A stretch of DNA of 64,000 nt from CAYFPX01 sp964519895 (GTDB lineage: Bacteria > Myxococcota_A > UBA796 > CAJQPC01): the NCBI GenBank assembly GCA_964519895.1, contig CAZFLE010000010.1:46202-110201 (forward strand), in the 5' to 3' direction. Shown one piece after another: positions 33,523 through 42,352 of this stretch. The first letter of the stretch is position 1. Every line of letters begins with the position of its first letter. The notes under the pieces were generated by a model. It saw nothing but the letters and a program-made list of their open reading frames with translations. It ran no database searches and had not been told where the DNA came from. A program made the position numbers and the translations under genes.

Positions 33523-34671
33523 CTACTTGCGGGGCAGCCCCAGCACGCGCTCGGCCACCACATTTCGCTGGATCTCGTTGGTGCCGGCGTAGATGGGGCC
33601 GGCCAGCGCGAATTGCCAGCCCTTGAGCCACTTGCTCCAGGGCGCGTCGGTGCGTTCGGCATCCGGGCCCAACAGGTCCAGGGCGACCTGGTGGGCCGCG
33701 ACGTCGAGCTCGGACCAGAAGAGCTTGGCCAGGCTGGACTCGCTGCCCACCGACGTGCCCGCCTGCATCCGCGCGACCGTGCGGTAGGTGTGGAGGCGGT
33801 AGGCCTGGGCGTCCAGGCGGATCTGCAGGACCCGATCCCGCATGGCCGTGTCCGCCGGGTCGCCGCGCTCGTGCCACAGCGCCACCAGGCGCTCGGCCGT
33901 CGCGAGAAAGCGCCCTGGGCTGCGCAGGGTCAGGCCGCGCTCGCTGCTGGTCGTGGACATGGCGACTCTCCAGCCGCCGTTGACGTCGCCCAGCACGTCT
34001 CGGTCGGGCACGAAGGCGTCGTCCAGGAAGACCTCGGCGAAGCCCGGGTCGCCGTCCAGCTTGGCCACCGGGCGCACGGTCACGCCCGGGGCCTTCAGGT
34101 CGACCATGAAGTAGGTGAGTCCCCGGTGGGGCCGATCGGCATCGGGGTCCGTGCGGAACAGCCCATAGAGCCCATCACAGAATGCGGCTCGGGTGCACCA
34201 GGTCTTCTGGCCGCTCAGACGCCAGCCGCCCTCGACCCGATGGGCCGTGCTGCGGAGCGATGCCAGATCCGACCCGGAATTGGGCTCGGACCAGCCCTGA
34301 CCCCACAGCACCTCGGCGGCGGCCATCGGGCGCAGGAGGCGTTCCTTCTGCTCCTCGGTTCCGAACGAGAACAGGGACGGGGCGAGCAGGAAGATGCCGT
34401 TCTGGGTCACGCGGCGCGGGGCGCCAGAGGCCCAGTACTCCTCTTCGAAGATCAGCCACTCGATCAGAGACGCCTCCCGTCCACCGTAGCGCCGGGGCCA
34501 GGAGACCACCGACCAGCCCCCGGCGAAGAGCTGCTGTTCCCACGCCACGTGGGCCGCGAAGCCGTGCTGGGTGTCGACGGAAGGGAGAGGGGTCGACGGC
34601 ACGTGGCTGCGCAGCCAGCTGCGGCACTCGTCGCGAAAGGCCTGCTCGGCCGGGGTGTAGGTCAGGTCCAC
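33523..34671 (-). CDS. fadE31: FadE31, acyl-CoA dehydrogenase of HIP degradation
   Basis: Acyl-CoA dehydrogenase of 382 residues: VVSWPRRYGGREASLIEWLI, FEEEYWASGAPRRVTQNGIF, GQGWSEPNSGSDLASLRSTA, GLTYFMVDLKAPGVTVRPVA, STTSSERGLTLRSPGRFLA, GPIYAGTNEIQRNVVAERVL. The phrases 'RYGGR-A-L--W--FEEEY--AGAP', 'WSEP-SGSDLASLRSTA' and 'ERG--LRSP-RFLA' match FadE31 (Rv3562). It has its own KstR-type site 8 bases before the GTG start, with no Shine-Dalgarno sequence. In mycobacteria it is grouped with fadE30, fadE32 and fadE33; here it is separated from them by about 3 kb of envelope genes. Confidence 0.85.
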   Translation of the reverse strand: MDLTYTPAEQAFRDECRSWLRSHVPSTPLPSVDTQHGFAAHVAWEQQLFAGGWSVVSWPRRYGGREASLIEWLIFEEEYWASGAPRRVTQNGIFLLAPSLFSFGTEEQKERLLRPMAAAEVLWGQGWSEPNSGSDLASLRSTAHRVEGGWRLSGQKTWCTRAAFCDGLYGLFRTDPDADRPHRGLTYFMVDLKAPGVTVRPVAKLDGDPGFAEVFLDDAFVPDRDVLGDVNGGWRVAMSTTSSERGLTLRSPGRFLATAERLVALWHERGDPADTAMRDRVLQIRLDAQAYRLHTYRTVARMQAGTSVGSESSLAKLFWSELDVAAHQVALDLLGPDAERTDAPWSKWLKGWQFALAGPIYAGTNEIQRNVVAERVLGLPRK

Positions 34672-34679
34672 CGCGCTAC

Positions 34680-34693
34680 TAGAACGTGTTCTA
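34680..34693. promoter_or_regulatory. KstR-type operator E (fadE31)
   Basis: TAGAACGTGTTCTA, perfect. It lies 8 bases before the fadE31 GTG and is a single site, unlike the paired sites at the other operons. Confidence 0.82.
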
Positions 34694-34716
34694 GTATCGA
34701 CCGCAAGCGTGGTCCT

Positions 34717-35187
34717 TCACTGGGTCACCCTCAGATCGAACATCGGCTGAAGGAGCCACGTATTCCCCGGGTCAGGCTGGGGCCCCATGACACCGAGCAC
34801 GGGCACGTTCAGGCCCAGGCCCGCGTCCAGCTGATCGCGAAAGCGGTAGCGGGCCCCGAGCTGGACTTGGGAGACCCAGGGGGTCAGGATCACGCCGGCC
34901 ACCAGCGGCAGCTCGTCCCGGAGCCCCAGGAAGGCGTGGACCGAGAGCTGGGTCCCGCCGACCTGCAAGATGCTGATGGGCCCTTCACCCAAGCCGAAGC
35001 TGGCATCCACGGCGATGTCCAGGCGCTGGCCGTCCCGGTAGTGGTGCATGCCCGTGTAGACCCCGAACGATGCGGCGCTCTCGCTCTGGTGGACGAACAC
35101 CGCCCGGCTCTCGGCTGCGGTGGGGAACCACCCCCCGACATAGACGCCGTGGGTCCAGCGTGTGTGTGGTGTCCAGAAGTGCGACAC
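34717..35187 (-). CDS. Beta-strand-rich hypothetical protein
   Basis: About 156 residues from a GTG at 35187 (a CTG three codons earlier is possible): VSHFWTPHTRWTHGVYVGGW, FGVYTGMHHYRDGQRLDIAV, LGARYRFRDQLDAGLGLNVP and a C-terminal aromatic-poor strand FDLRVTQ. Alternating hydrophobic pattern and GARYRF-like strands suggest part of an outer-membrane beta-barrel, but no signal peptide is visible, so the frame may be a remnant or may start differently. It overlaps the end region of the enoyl-CoA hydratase gene closely (5-base gap). Low confidence. Confidence 0.35.
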   Translation of the reverse strand: MSHFWTPHTRWTHGVYVGGWFPTAAESRAVFVHQSESAASFGVYTGMHHYRDGQRLDIAVDASFGLGEGPISILQVGGTQLSVHAFLGLRDELPLVAGVILTPWVSQVQLGARYRFRDQLDAGLGLNVPVLGVMGPQPDPGNTWLLQPMFDLRVTQ

Positions 35188-35192
35188 CGATG

Positions 35193-36044
35193 TCAGGACG
35201 GCGTCTCCTCTCCCTCCTTCATCTTTCGTGCGTCCATGTTCGCGATCCCGTCGCCGGTGGTGAGCGCGTTGTGAGCGTGGGCCAGATGGTGGAGACCATA
35301 GGTGGCGTCCATGACGTCCCGCAGTCCCATGCGGTCCTCGGCCTGGTTGATGGCCTGCTTGGCCAGGGCCAGGGCGAAGCGAGGCCGCTCCCCCAGCCGC
35401 TGTGCGATGGCCTGGACGGTGTCCGACAGGGCGTCTCGGGGCACCACCCGGTTGATCATGCCGATGCGGTGGGCTTCGCTGGCCGGCATCCGCTCGCCCA
35501 GGAACAGGAACTCCTTGGCCTGTCGCGGCCGCATCACGAAGGGGTGGGCGAAGAACTCGACGCCTGGGATGCCCATCTTGACGACCGGGTCGGCAAAAAA
35601 GGCGTCGTCGCTTGCGACGATGAGATCGCAGCACCAGGCGAGCATGAGACCCCCGGCGATGCAGGCGCCGTGCACAGCAGCGATGGTGGGCTTGGGGAGT
35701 GAGCGCCAGCGCCTGCACATGCCCAGGTAGGCATCGGCCTCGCGCACATAGGGGCCTTCGGCGCCGGGGCGATCGGCGTGGTCGTACCAGGGCGTGGCCA
35801 TCTTCTCGAAGGGCTTGTCGATGTCCCGCTGGGGGGTGCCGATGTCGTGGCCCCCGCTGAAGTGCTTGCCCGCGCCCTGGAGCACGATGCAGTGGACCCC
35901 GTCGTCGTCGACGGCCCGCTTGAAGGCCGCGTCGAGGGCCCGGGTCATCCGGATGTTCTGGGCATTGCCCACGCGCGGGCGGTTCATGGTGACCCAGGCC
36001 GCTGGGCCCCGGGTCTCGTAGAGCACGAGGTCGTGGGTGTCCAT
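35193..36044 (-). CDS. Enoyl-CoA hydratase/isomerase (EchA)
   Basis: Crotonase-fold protein of 283 residues: YETRGPAAWVTMNRPRVGNA, GAGKHFSGGHDIGT (first oxyanion-hole segment), AAVHGACIAGGLMLAWCCDL (second, with GG), MGIPGVEFFAHPFVMRPRQA and a C-terminal helix with HLAHAHNALTTGD. It has an unusual insertion around residues 70-100 (DKPFEKMATPWYDHADRP). It is preceded by a degenerate KstR-like box. The mycobacterial sterol EchA (EchA19) is only loosely similar; the insertion recalls EchA13-type proteins. Side-chain or ring hydratase is the inference; substrate open. Confidence 0.78.
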   Translation of the reverse strand: MDTHDLVLYETRGPAAWVTMNRPRVGNAQNIRMTRALDAAFKRAVDDDGVHCIVLQGAGKHFSGGHDIGTPQRDIDKPFEKMATPWYDHADRPGAEGPYVREADAYLGMCRRWRSLPKPTIAAVHGACIAGGLMLAWCCDLIVASDDAFFADPVVKMGIPGVEFFAHPFVMRPRQAKEFLFLGERMPASEAHRIGMINRVVPRDALSDTVQAIAQRLGERPRFALALAKQAINQAEDRMGLRDVMDATYGLHHLAHAHNALTTGDGIANMDARKMKEGEETPS

Positions 36045-36052
36045 GGTGCAAC

Positions 36053-36066
36053 TAGAACGTGTCTCA
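36053..36066. promoter_or_regulatory. Degenerate KstR-type operator F
   Basis: TAGAACGTGTCTCA: the left half is perfect and GT is kept, but the right half reads GTCTCA instead of GTTCTA. It lies 8 bases before the enoyl-CoA hydratase ATG, so position supports it although binding would be weaker. Confidence 0.5.
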
Positions 36067-36067
36067 C

Positions 36068-37552
36068 TCAGGGGGGCAAGGCCTCTCGGGTGACCACACT
36101 GCCGGGGCGGGTCACCCCGTCTGCCCCCCGGATCTCCACCCGCAGCCGCGCACCGTCGATCTGGATCACCGCGAAGTTCTCCAGCCGGCCTTCTTCATAG
36201 AGCACCAGGGGAGCCAGGGTCGGGTCCAGGGGCCACGGCGCTGCCGGCACCGCCCTCAGCGGCCCGCTGATGACTTCGAGGACCTCTCCTCCGCCGGCCT
36301 GTGGGTAGGACAGGATCCGGGCGTGGTGGACATCGGTGGTGGTGAAGACCACTCCGGGCACTTCCGCGATGGCTGCCCAGAGTGCGTCGAGCTCGCGCTG
36401 GAAGCCCGTCTCGGCGGAGCGGTCCTCGGTGCCCGGTGGGGTACGGGCGTCGCCGGTGCCGGCGGCGAAGGCGTCCCGACCGACGGTCCAGGGCGCGGAG
36501 CCGGTCGGCACGCTCAGCGGCACGTCGCTGCTCACGATCTTCCACGTGGCCGTGCTGGCGGTCAGGGTCTCGATCAACCAGGCGAGCTGCTCGGGCCCCA
36601 GCAACGTCTTCTGGGGACCGTCGGGCTCGGGGTTCGGGCTGCGAAAGGACCGGCCGTCGAGCAGGATCAACACGACGTCGGACCCCCAGGGCAGGGTGCG
36701 GTGCAGCGGTGCGCCGGGCACCACCGGGTTCCAGGCGTCGAAGGCGGCCCGGCCTTGACTGACGAGGGTCGGGTAGCCGGGGCGATCGGGGTCACCGGTC
36801 CACCACCGGTCCCAGGCCCCCCCGAAGTCGTTGATCACCTCGTGATCGTCCCACTGGGCCACCCATGGGGTCGTGGCCATCAGGGCCTGGAGGTGAGGGT
36901 CGGCTCGGTTGTAGCGCCAGTGCGCGTGCAGCTCTGCCAGGACCGCAGGGCCGTCGGTCCAGGGAAGGGACGGGTCCTGGATGGGCCGGAACGAGGCCGG
37001 AACGTTGGGCTGGCCGTCCGGCGCGACCTCTGGACAGGCCGAGTCGGCGTAGATCAAGTCGCCATTGGCCACGACCACGTCGGGGCGGCTCTCGGCGATG
37101 GCCTGGAAGATGGTGTACCCCGTGGATAGAGGCCGGCAGAAGCCCTGGCCTGCCAGGTCTCCACCGACGACCAGGGTGAGGGGTGCCGGGGACTCGGGGT
37201 CCGGCGCGGTGCGTGACCGCAGGGTTGCCGGAGGGGATTGCTGGCCATCTCGCACGGTCCTGACCTGGATCAAGACCTCCTGGTCCGGAGCCAAGCCCGT
37301 CAGGTGCAGGGACGCGGCGAAGTCCGTTGCCGGGCCCACGCTGCCGAGAGAGATCGGGTCACCCTCGCCGCCGACCCATGCCAGGAGCTCAGCCGGACCG
37401 TCTGCTCGGGCCCACAGGACGACGCTGTCCGCTCGGGGCTCGCCCGAAGCGACCCAGGGTGCGGGCGGCGACGGCTGGGGTGGCTTGGAGGCCCCGGGCG
37501 TCGCGCAGGACCCCCCGAACAGGAGGACCGTTGACAGAGCCGCGACGCGCAT
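36068..37552 (-). CDS. PhoD-like metallophosphatase lipoprotein
   Basis: Lipoprotein of 494 residues: MRVAALSTVLLFGGSC (lipobox GGSC), an N-terminal fibronectin-like domain (ADSVVLWARADGPAELLAWV), then a PhoD/alkaline phosphatase D metallophosphoesterase domain with VVGGDLAGQG, VANGDLIYADSACP, AQWDDHEVINDF and VFTTTDVHHARIL. The Asp, Asn and His ligands of PhoD (GDL, NGDL, WDDHE, DVHH) are present. It hydrolyses phosphodiesters/monoesters in the periplasm to release phosphate, usually under phosphate limitation. It starts 113 bases from the divergent histidine kinase gene. Confidence 0.85.
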   Translation of the reverse strand: MRVAALSTVLLFGGSCATPGASKPPQPSPPAPWVASGEPRADSVVLWARADGPAELLAWVGGEGDPISLGSVGPATDFAASLHLTGLAPDQEVLIQVRTVRDGQQSPPATLRSRTAPDPESPAPLTLVVGGDLAGQGFCRPLSTGYTIFQAIAESRPDVVVANGDLIYADSACPEVAPDGQPNVPASFRPIQDPSLPWTDGPAVLAELHAHWRYNRADPHLQALMATTPWVAQWDDHEVINDFGGAWDRWWTGDPDRPGYPTLVSQGRAAFDAWNPVVPGAPLHRTLPWGSDVVLILLDGRSFRSPNPEPDGPQKTLLGPEQLAWLIETLTASTATWKIVSSDVPLSVPTGSAPWTVGRDAFAAGTGDARTPPGTEDRSAETGFQRELDALWAAIAEVPGVVFTTTDVHHARILSYPQAGGGEVLEVISGPLRAVPAAPWPLDPTLAPLVLYEEGRLENFAVIQIDGARLRVEIRGADGVTRPGSVVTREALPP

Positions 37553-37665
37553 GGACCTGAGGTATCGTCGGCCCAACCCTGACAACAGGTCCCGCCACGA
37601 AATCCGCTCGCGACACCACCGGTCCCATCGCCGGGACCGGACTGCGGCTGCTCCCGGGCCTGCTG

Positions 37666-39345
37666 ATGCTGGTGCTCTTCGCCATCTGGACCGGCCAGGT
37701 CATCGGTGAGCGCGAGCTCGCCAGCCACCAGCGGGACCAGCGGTCCGCCTGGCTCCGTGAGCTGCAGTGGATCGAGAACACCTTCCAGCACAACCCGCCG
37801 GAGAGCCCGGAGCTCCAGCCCGCTTTTCGGCGGCTCGACCGGGTGGTCACGCAGCTCTCGCAGCAGACGAGGCTGGACGACCAGGCCCAGGTCTTGGCCC
37901 GCGCCGGTGCGCACCTGGCGTCGGTGCTCCAGGATTCCCAGCAACGCACCGAAGCCCGGCAGGCCGTGCTGGCGTCGGCGGCTCGGCTCCAGGTCTTGAT
38001 CTGGGAGGAGCACCAGGCGCTGACCGGAGATCTCCAGGCCGGCTGGAACCGGGTCCTGGCCATCGCTTCCGCCGCGCTGATCGGCATGGCCACGGCACTG
38101 GGGCTGGTCGGCGTGGCCCGTCGTCGACGGCTGCAGGCCGTGGCCCTGGGCCAACGCCTCGAGCTCGCCCTGGTCGAGGCCGAGGTGGCCCGGGCGGCGG
38201 CAGAGGCCGCGAGTCACGCCAAGAGTCGCTTCCTGGCCACGGTCAGCCACGAGATCCGGACCCCGATGACCGCCATCCTTGGCACCGTCGAGATGATGGG
38301 GGCAGGGGCGCTCACGCCTCGGCATCGGGAGCAGATCGGAGTCATCAGTGGCTCATCCCGCGCGCTGCTGCAGCTCATCGACGACATCCTGGACCTGTCG
38401 CGGATCGAGACGGGCCGTCTGGAACTCGCAGAAGACGAGTTCCGAATCGACCAGCTCCTGGGCCAGGTCAGGTCGATGTTTGATGCGACGGCTCTCGCCC
38501 GCGGCGCGACCCTGACTCTGGGCCTGGGGCCAGATGTGCCGAAAGCGGTGCTGGGCGATGCCCGGCGGGTCCGTCAGGTGCTGACGAACCTGGTCGGCAA
38601 TGCTCTGAAATTCGCTGCGGAGGGCGAGATCAGGCTTGGGGTCCAGGCCGTGCCCGAGGGACTCCGGTTCAGCGTGCGCGACCCAGGCCCTGGGCTGGCG
38701 CCGGAACAGCACGGCCGCATCTTCGACGCCTTCACCCAGGTCGACGGCTCCAGCACCCGCGTCCACGGAGGCGTGGGTCTGGGGCTGGCGATCTGCCAGG
38801 AGCTCGTGACAGCCATGTCGGGTCGGATCGGGGTCGACAGCGAGCCTGGGGCTGGCAGCGACTTCTGGTTCGTGCTGCCACTCGCCGCAACCGAGGCCAG
38901 TCCGTCCCAGGAGGAAGACGGAGCCACTCAGCCCGGCGCGCTGGCGGCGGCACTGAGGGTCCTGGTCGTGGACGACAACCAGCTGAATCGCGTCATCCTG
39001 GGTGAACTGCTCCAGGCGATCGGCTGCGTTCCGACCCTCGTCGAGACGGCCTCTCGCGCCTTGGTCCTGCTCGCGGACGACGCCTTCGACGCGGTGCTCA
39101 TGGACTGTGACATGCCGGAGATGGATGGGCTCGAGGCCACCCGACGCCTGCGCCAGCTCCCAGGGGCTACGGCCCGGGTGCCGGTGATCGGGGTCTCGGG
39201 CCACGTGGGCGACCAGGCCCGCCTGTCGGCGCTGGATGCCGGCATGGACGACTACCTGCACAAGCCCGTCGGGCTGGCCGAGCTGCGTTGCGCACTGGAC
39301 GCAGTCGTGCCTGCGGTGCCGGTGGCGCTGCGGAAACCGGGCTAG
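37666..39345 (+). CDS. Hybrid sensor histidine kinase/response regulator
   Basis: Protein of 559 residues. An N-terminal helix (MLVLFAIWTGQVI), a periplasmic helical stretch of about 110 residues, a second helix (LAIASAALIGMATALGLVGV, about 125-150), then HisKA with SHEIRTPMTAILG (His195), HATPase with NLVGNALKFAA, DPGPGLAPEQ and GGVGLGLAICQELV, and a receiver domain with VVDDNQLNR, DAVLMDCDMPEMDG (Asp480) and HKPVG. All phosphotransfer residues are intact. No ATG or GTG lies upstream in frame, although the hydrophobic helix continues upstream, so the true start may be non-canonical or the N-terminus short. Ligand unknown. Confidence 0.88.
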   Translation: MLVLFAIWTGQVIGERELASHQRDQRSAWLRELQWIENTFQHNPPESPELQPAFRRLDRVVTQLSQQTRLDDQAQVLARAGAHLASVLQDSQQRTEARQAVLASAARLQVLIWEEHQALTGDLQAGWNRVLAIASAALIGMATALGLVGVARRRRLQAVALGQRLELALVEAEVARAAAEAASHAKSRFLATVSHEIRTPMTAILGTVEMMGAGALTPRHREQIGVISGSSRALLQLIDDILDLSRIETGRLELAEDEFRIDQLLGQVRSMFDATALARGATLTLGLGPDVPKAVLGDARRVRQVLTNLVGNALKFAAEGEIRLGVQAVPEGLRFSVRDPGPGLAPEQHGRIFDAFTQVDGSSTRVHGGVGLGLAICQELVTAMSGRIGVDSEPGAGSDFWFVLPLAATEASPSQEEDGATQPGALAAALRVLVVDDNQLNRVILGELLQAIGCVPTLVETASRALVLLADDAFDAVLMDCDMPEMDGLEATRRLRQLPGATARVPVIGVSGHVGDQARLSALDAGMDDYLHKPVGLAELRCALDAVVPAVPVALRKPG

Positions 39346-39507
39346 TACCTCGTCAAGGGGGAAATGACCGGTTGATCGCGCCGCCATCGGAGCCCCTGGT
39401 GGTGGCGGCCGACAAACGGGCATCGCGAATGCGGTGCGGAGGCCGCCGCCGCCAGGGGATTCGAGGGCAAGCGAGGACCGGTCAGAGCCCCCTTGACGAG
39501 GTACTAG
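39342..39507. repeat. 166-bp palindromic element with 20-bp perfect terminal inverted repeats
   Basis: The ends are CTAGTACCTCGTCAAGGGGG (39342-39361) and its exact reverse complement (39488-39507). Further arms match inward: TGACCGGT (39365-39372) against ACCGGTCA (39477-39484), and CCCCTGGTGGTGGCGGCC (39393-39410) against an 18-mer with two mismatches at 39441-39458. The element can fold as one long hairpin. The left end supplies the TAG stop of the histidine kinase, and the right end is joined to the AGGAGG of the next gene. It has the look of a MITE or REP-like element and may also act as a terminator. Confidence 0.8.
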
Positions 39508-39515
39508 GAGGTCCC

Positions 39516-41426
39516 ATGACCACCCTCCTGCTCCTGATCGCCTGCAAGCCCGGCCTGGAAGACAACCTTGGGGTCGACGAGACCGAAGGCAGCGTGGACT
39601 GTGACGGCCTGCTCGGCACCCACTGCCTGATGCCGTTTCCGTCCGACTACTACCGCCAGGGCCAGAGCCTGGTGTTCGGGCCCGAGAGCCTGCCTCTCCA
39701 GGAGAACGGCAGCCACATCGACGGGAGCTGGTACGCCGACGTCGCTGGCTTCGGGGTCGCATCGCCGGTGCTGCTCCAGTGGCCCGGCCTGAGCCTGGAC
39801 GGCCTGCCCCAGGTCTTCGAGCCCGCCCAGTCCCTGGAGCCCGACGCGCGCACGGTCGTCATCGACACGGCGACCGGTGAGCGGGTCGCCCACTGGACCG
39901 AATTCGACCACTACACCCAGGACCTGGCGGACCCGGTGTTCGTGCTCCGCTTCGCCGATGCCCTCGCACCGGACACCCGGTACGTGGTGGCCCTGCGCGG
40001 CGCGGTCGATGGCAGCGGCGCTGAGCTGGCCCCCGCCACCGGCTTTCGCTTCCTGCGCGATCAGGAGGCTAGCACGGTCCGCGGCGTGCACGGCCGGCGC
40101 GATCACTTCGAGGACCAGGTGTTCCCGGTGCTCGAGGACGCGGGTGTCGCTCGAGAGGAGCTCCAGCTGGCCTGGGACTTCACCACCAACTCCGATGCCA
40201 ACAGCACGGGGCTCATGGCTCAAGTGCGGGCCGCCGTGCTGGCCGAGGTGCCGGCCGGCGGCCCCACCATCCTGATCGACGATCACCGGATTGACTTCGG
40301 GGATCCCTGGATCGCCCACCGGGTCGAGGGCAGAGTCGAGGTGCCCAGCATCCTGTTGCCCGAGGACGAGCGCAGCATCCGACTCCTCCGGCGAGACGAC
40401 GACGGCCAGGTGCTGGCGTCCGGGGTCGAAGAGGTCCCCTTCACCCTCCAGGTCCCGTACTCGGTGGCCGAGGGGAGTTCTGCAGCACCCGTGTTGCAGT
40501 ACGGGCACGGGTTCCTGGGCGACCGGGGCGAAGGCGACAGCAGCTGGCTTCGGGAGCTCGCCGAGCGCAAGGGCTTCAGCGTGATCAGCATCGACATGCA
40601 GGGCATGAGCGAAGAGGACAGCCTGATCTGGATCCAGAACATGATCAACGACGGCGCCACCTACCCCCTGCTGTCCGAGAAACCCCACCAGGGTGTGCTC
40701 AACCACGTGGTGGTCCAGGACATGATCGGCACCTCGCTCCAGGACGCCAGCGACGCCCTGGTCCGTGACGACGGCGGCCCCCTGTTCGACGGCGACCAAG
40801 TGGTCTACACCGGCAACTCCCAAGGGGGCACGATGGGCAACATCGTGCTGTCCCAGTCCAGCACCGTGACCCGTGGCGTGCTGGGCGTGCCGGGCTGCTG
40901 CTACCCGCTGCTGCTCCAGCGCTCGTCGGTGTTCACGGAGTTCTCCGACCTGCTGTTGTTCGCCTACCCCGATCCCGTGGACTTCACGGTGGTGCTGGGT
41001 CTGCTGGCCACGGGCTGGGACCGCCTGGAGGGGCTGAACTACGCCCGACACTCGGTGGCCGACCCCTTCGATGGCACGCCGGCCCACCAGGTCTTGCTAC
41101 ACGTGGCCAAGGAGGACGCCCAGGTCCACAACCAGGCGTCCTTCGTCCTGGGACGGGGTTTCGACGCTGTCTTGCCCGTGCCGGCCTTGCGTGAACCCTG
41201 GGGCTTCGAGACCGTGGACTACCCCTACGAAGGGGGCGCGTCGCTCGTGGAATTCGACTTCGGCTGGCCCGACGACGACACGCCGATGGACCCGCCCGTC
41301 ACCGAGACCGACACCCACGGCGACCTGCGCCGGCTCGAGGAAGGCCAGGACCAGCTCTGGCGCTTCTTGATGACCGGCGAGGTCATCGACGTCGGGGCTG
41401 GCACCGACGTGTTCGAGCCCCAGTAA
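39516..41426 (+). CDS. Lipoprotein with alpha/beta-hydrolase-like domain
   Basis: Lipoprotein of 636 residues: MTTLLLLIAC (lipobox LIAC), an N-terminal region with CLMPFPSDYYRQG, SLEPDARTVVIDTATGERVA, then a hydrolase-like part with VLQYGHGFLGDRGEG, VVYTGNSQGGTMGNIVLSQS (Gly-x-Ser-x-Gly nucleophile elbow, Ser in GNSQG) and ATGWDRLEGLNYARHSVADP, HQVLLHVAKEDAQVHNQASF (His candidates). This pattern is shared with secreted lipases or PHB-depolymerase-like proteins of Myxococcota. AGGAGG precedes the ATG; the palindromic element lies directly upstream. Substrate unknown. Confidence 0.75.
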   Translation: MTTLLLLIACKPGLEDNLGVDETEGSVDCDGLLGTHCLMPFPSDYYRQGQSLVFGPESLPLQENGSHIDGSWYADVAGFGVASPVLLQWPGLSLDGLPQVFEPAQSLEPDARTVVIDTATGERVAHWTEFDHYTQDLADPVFVLRFADALAPDTRYVVALRGAVDGSGAELAPATGFRFLRDQEASTVRGVHGRRDHFEDQVFPVLEDAGVAREELQLAWDFTTNSDANSTGLMAQVRAAVLAEVPAGGPTILIDDHRIDFGDPWIAHRVEGRVEVPSILLPEDERSIRLLRRDDDGQVLASGVEEVPFTLQVPYSVAEGSSAAPVLQYGHGFLGDRGEGDSSWLRELAERKGFSVISIDMQGMSEEDSLIWIQNMINDGATYPLLSEKPHQGVLNHVVVQDMIGTSLQDASDALVRDDGGPLFDGDQVVYTGNSQGGTMGNIVLSQSSTVTRGVLGVPGCCYPLLLQRSSVFTEFSDLLLFAYPDPVDFTVVLGLLATGWDRLEGLNYARHSVADPFDGTPAHQVLLHVAKEDAQVHNQASFVLGRGFDAVLPVPALREPWGFETVDYPYEGGASLVEFDFGWPDDDTPMDPPVTETDTHGDLRRLEEGQDQLWRFLMTGEVIDVGAGTDVFEPQ

Positions 41427-41491
41427 TCTACATCCGCCGCTCGTAGATCTCCCCGGCGCTCTTGGCGTTAGCCTGCGGTGCCGGAGTCCCT

Positions 41492-42349
41492 GTGCCCACC
41501 TTTGCCGCCATCGTCATCCTGACCCTCGTCATCGCCTCCACGACCGTGCGCCGGATGTGGGCCGACGACACCAAGCCGGTGCTGTTCTGGCTGATGCTGA
41601 TCCCGGCGGCAGCGTCGCCGATGGTGAGCGGGTGGATGGCCATCTTTCCCGGGGACGTGGCGGACCAGGCCGCGCTGGAGCCTCCCAATGGCCGCGGCAC
41701 CTTCACGATCCCAGCGGACCACGACCTGATCGTCAACGCGACGCTGATGGATCTCGGTGTGTCCGAGGTCGACGATCCAGACGTCGCCCAGACCGACTAC
41801 GTGATCAAGCTCTCAGGCGGCTCCTGGGAGCAGACTCTGATGGGCAAGATCAAGCGGGGTGCCGGCACCGTGCGGGTCTCCGACGGGCTGGATGGCGGCG
41901 CGTCCATCAGCACCGAGGGCACGGGCCTGGCGATCCTGTGGGGCGAAGACCGCCAAGACCGCTTTCGAGCCGCCGGCACGGGACTCAGCCAGGTCTGGAT
42001 CGGGAATTGGCACGGTCGGGCGGCGAGCGCTGTCGCTGTCCAGGCCGTGCCCGGCACCCCACCCCGCTCGGTTCTTCTGGGTCTGATGGGCTTGTTCGTG
42101 TTGCTGGCTGTCTTCTGTGATGCGCGACTCGGGACCGATCGCCTGACCGCAGACTTTGCCGTCCTGAGCTGCGCGTCCCTGTTCATCGCCGAACAGGTCA
42201 CGCCCGACGGCGGACTGCGGGCCGTGTTGTTCACCCTGGGCTTCGCCATCATCGGGGGCGGGATCGGCGGCAAGATGATCGGATTTGTCGGCGAGGCCTT
42301 GATCGGCAAGCGCACCCCGGCTCCGGACCCGCCGCCCGTGGTCGACTGA
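41492..42349 (+). CDS. Membrane protein with beta-sandwich loop (hypothetical)
   Basis: Protein of 285 residues. GTG at 41492 with GGAG 5 bases before; VPTFAAIVILTLVIASTTVR is the first helix, a second helix LFWLMLIPAAASPMVSGWM follows, a soluble beta-rich domain of about 130 residues (HDLIVNATLMDLGVSEVDDP), then three or four C-terminal helices ending in KRTPAPDPPPVVD. No family recognised. It is the last plus-strand gene before the convergent sigma-factor region. Confidence 0.6.
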   Translation: MPTFAAIVILTLVIASTTVRRMWADDTKPVLFWLMLIPAAASPMVSGWMAIFPGDVADQAALEPPNGRGTFTIPADHDLIVNATLMDLGVSEVDDPDVAQTDYVIKLSGGSWEQTLMGKIKRGAGTVRVSDGLDGGASISTEGTGLAILWGEDRQDRFRAAGTGLSQVWIGNWHGRAASAVAVQAVPGTPPRSVLLGLMGLFVLLAVFCDARLGTDRLTADFAVLSCASLFIAEQVTPDGGLRAVLFTLGFAIIGGGIGGKMIGFVGEALIGKRTPAPDPPPVVD

Positions 42350-42352
42350 GCG

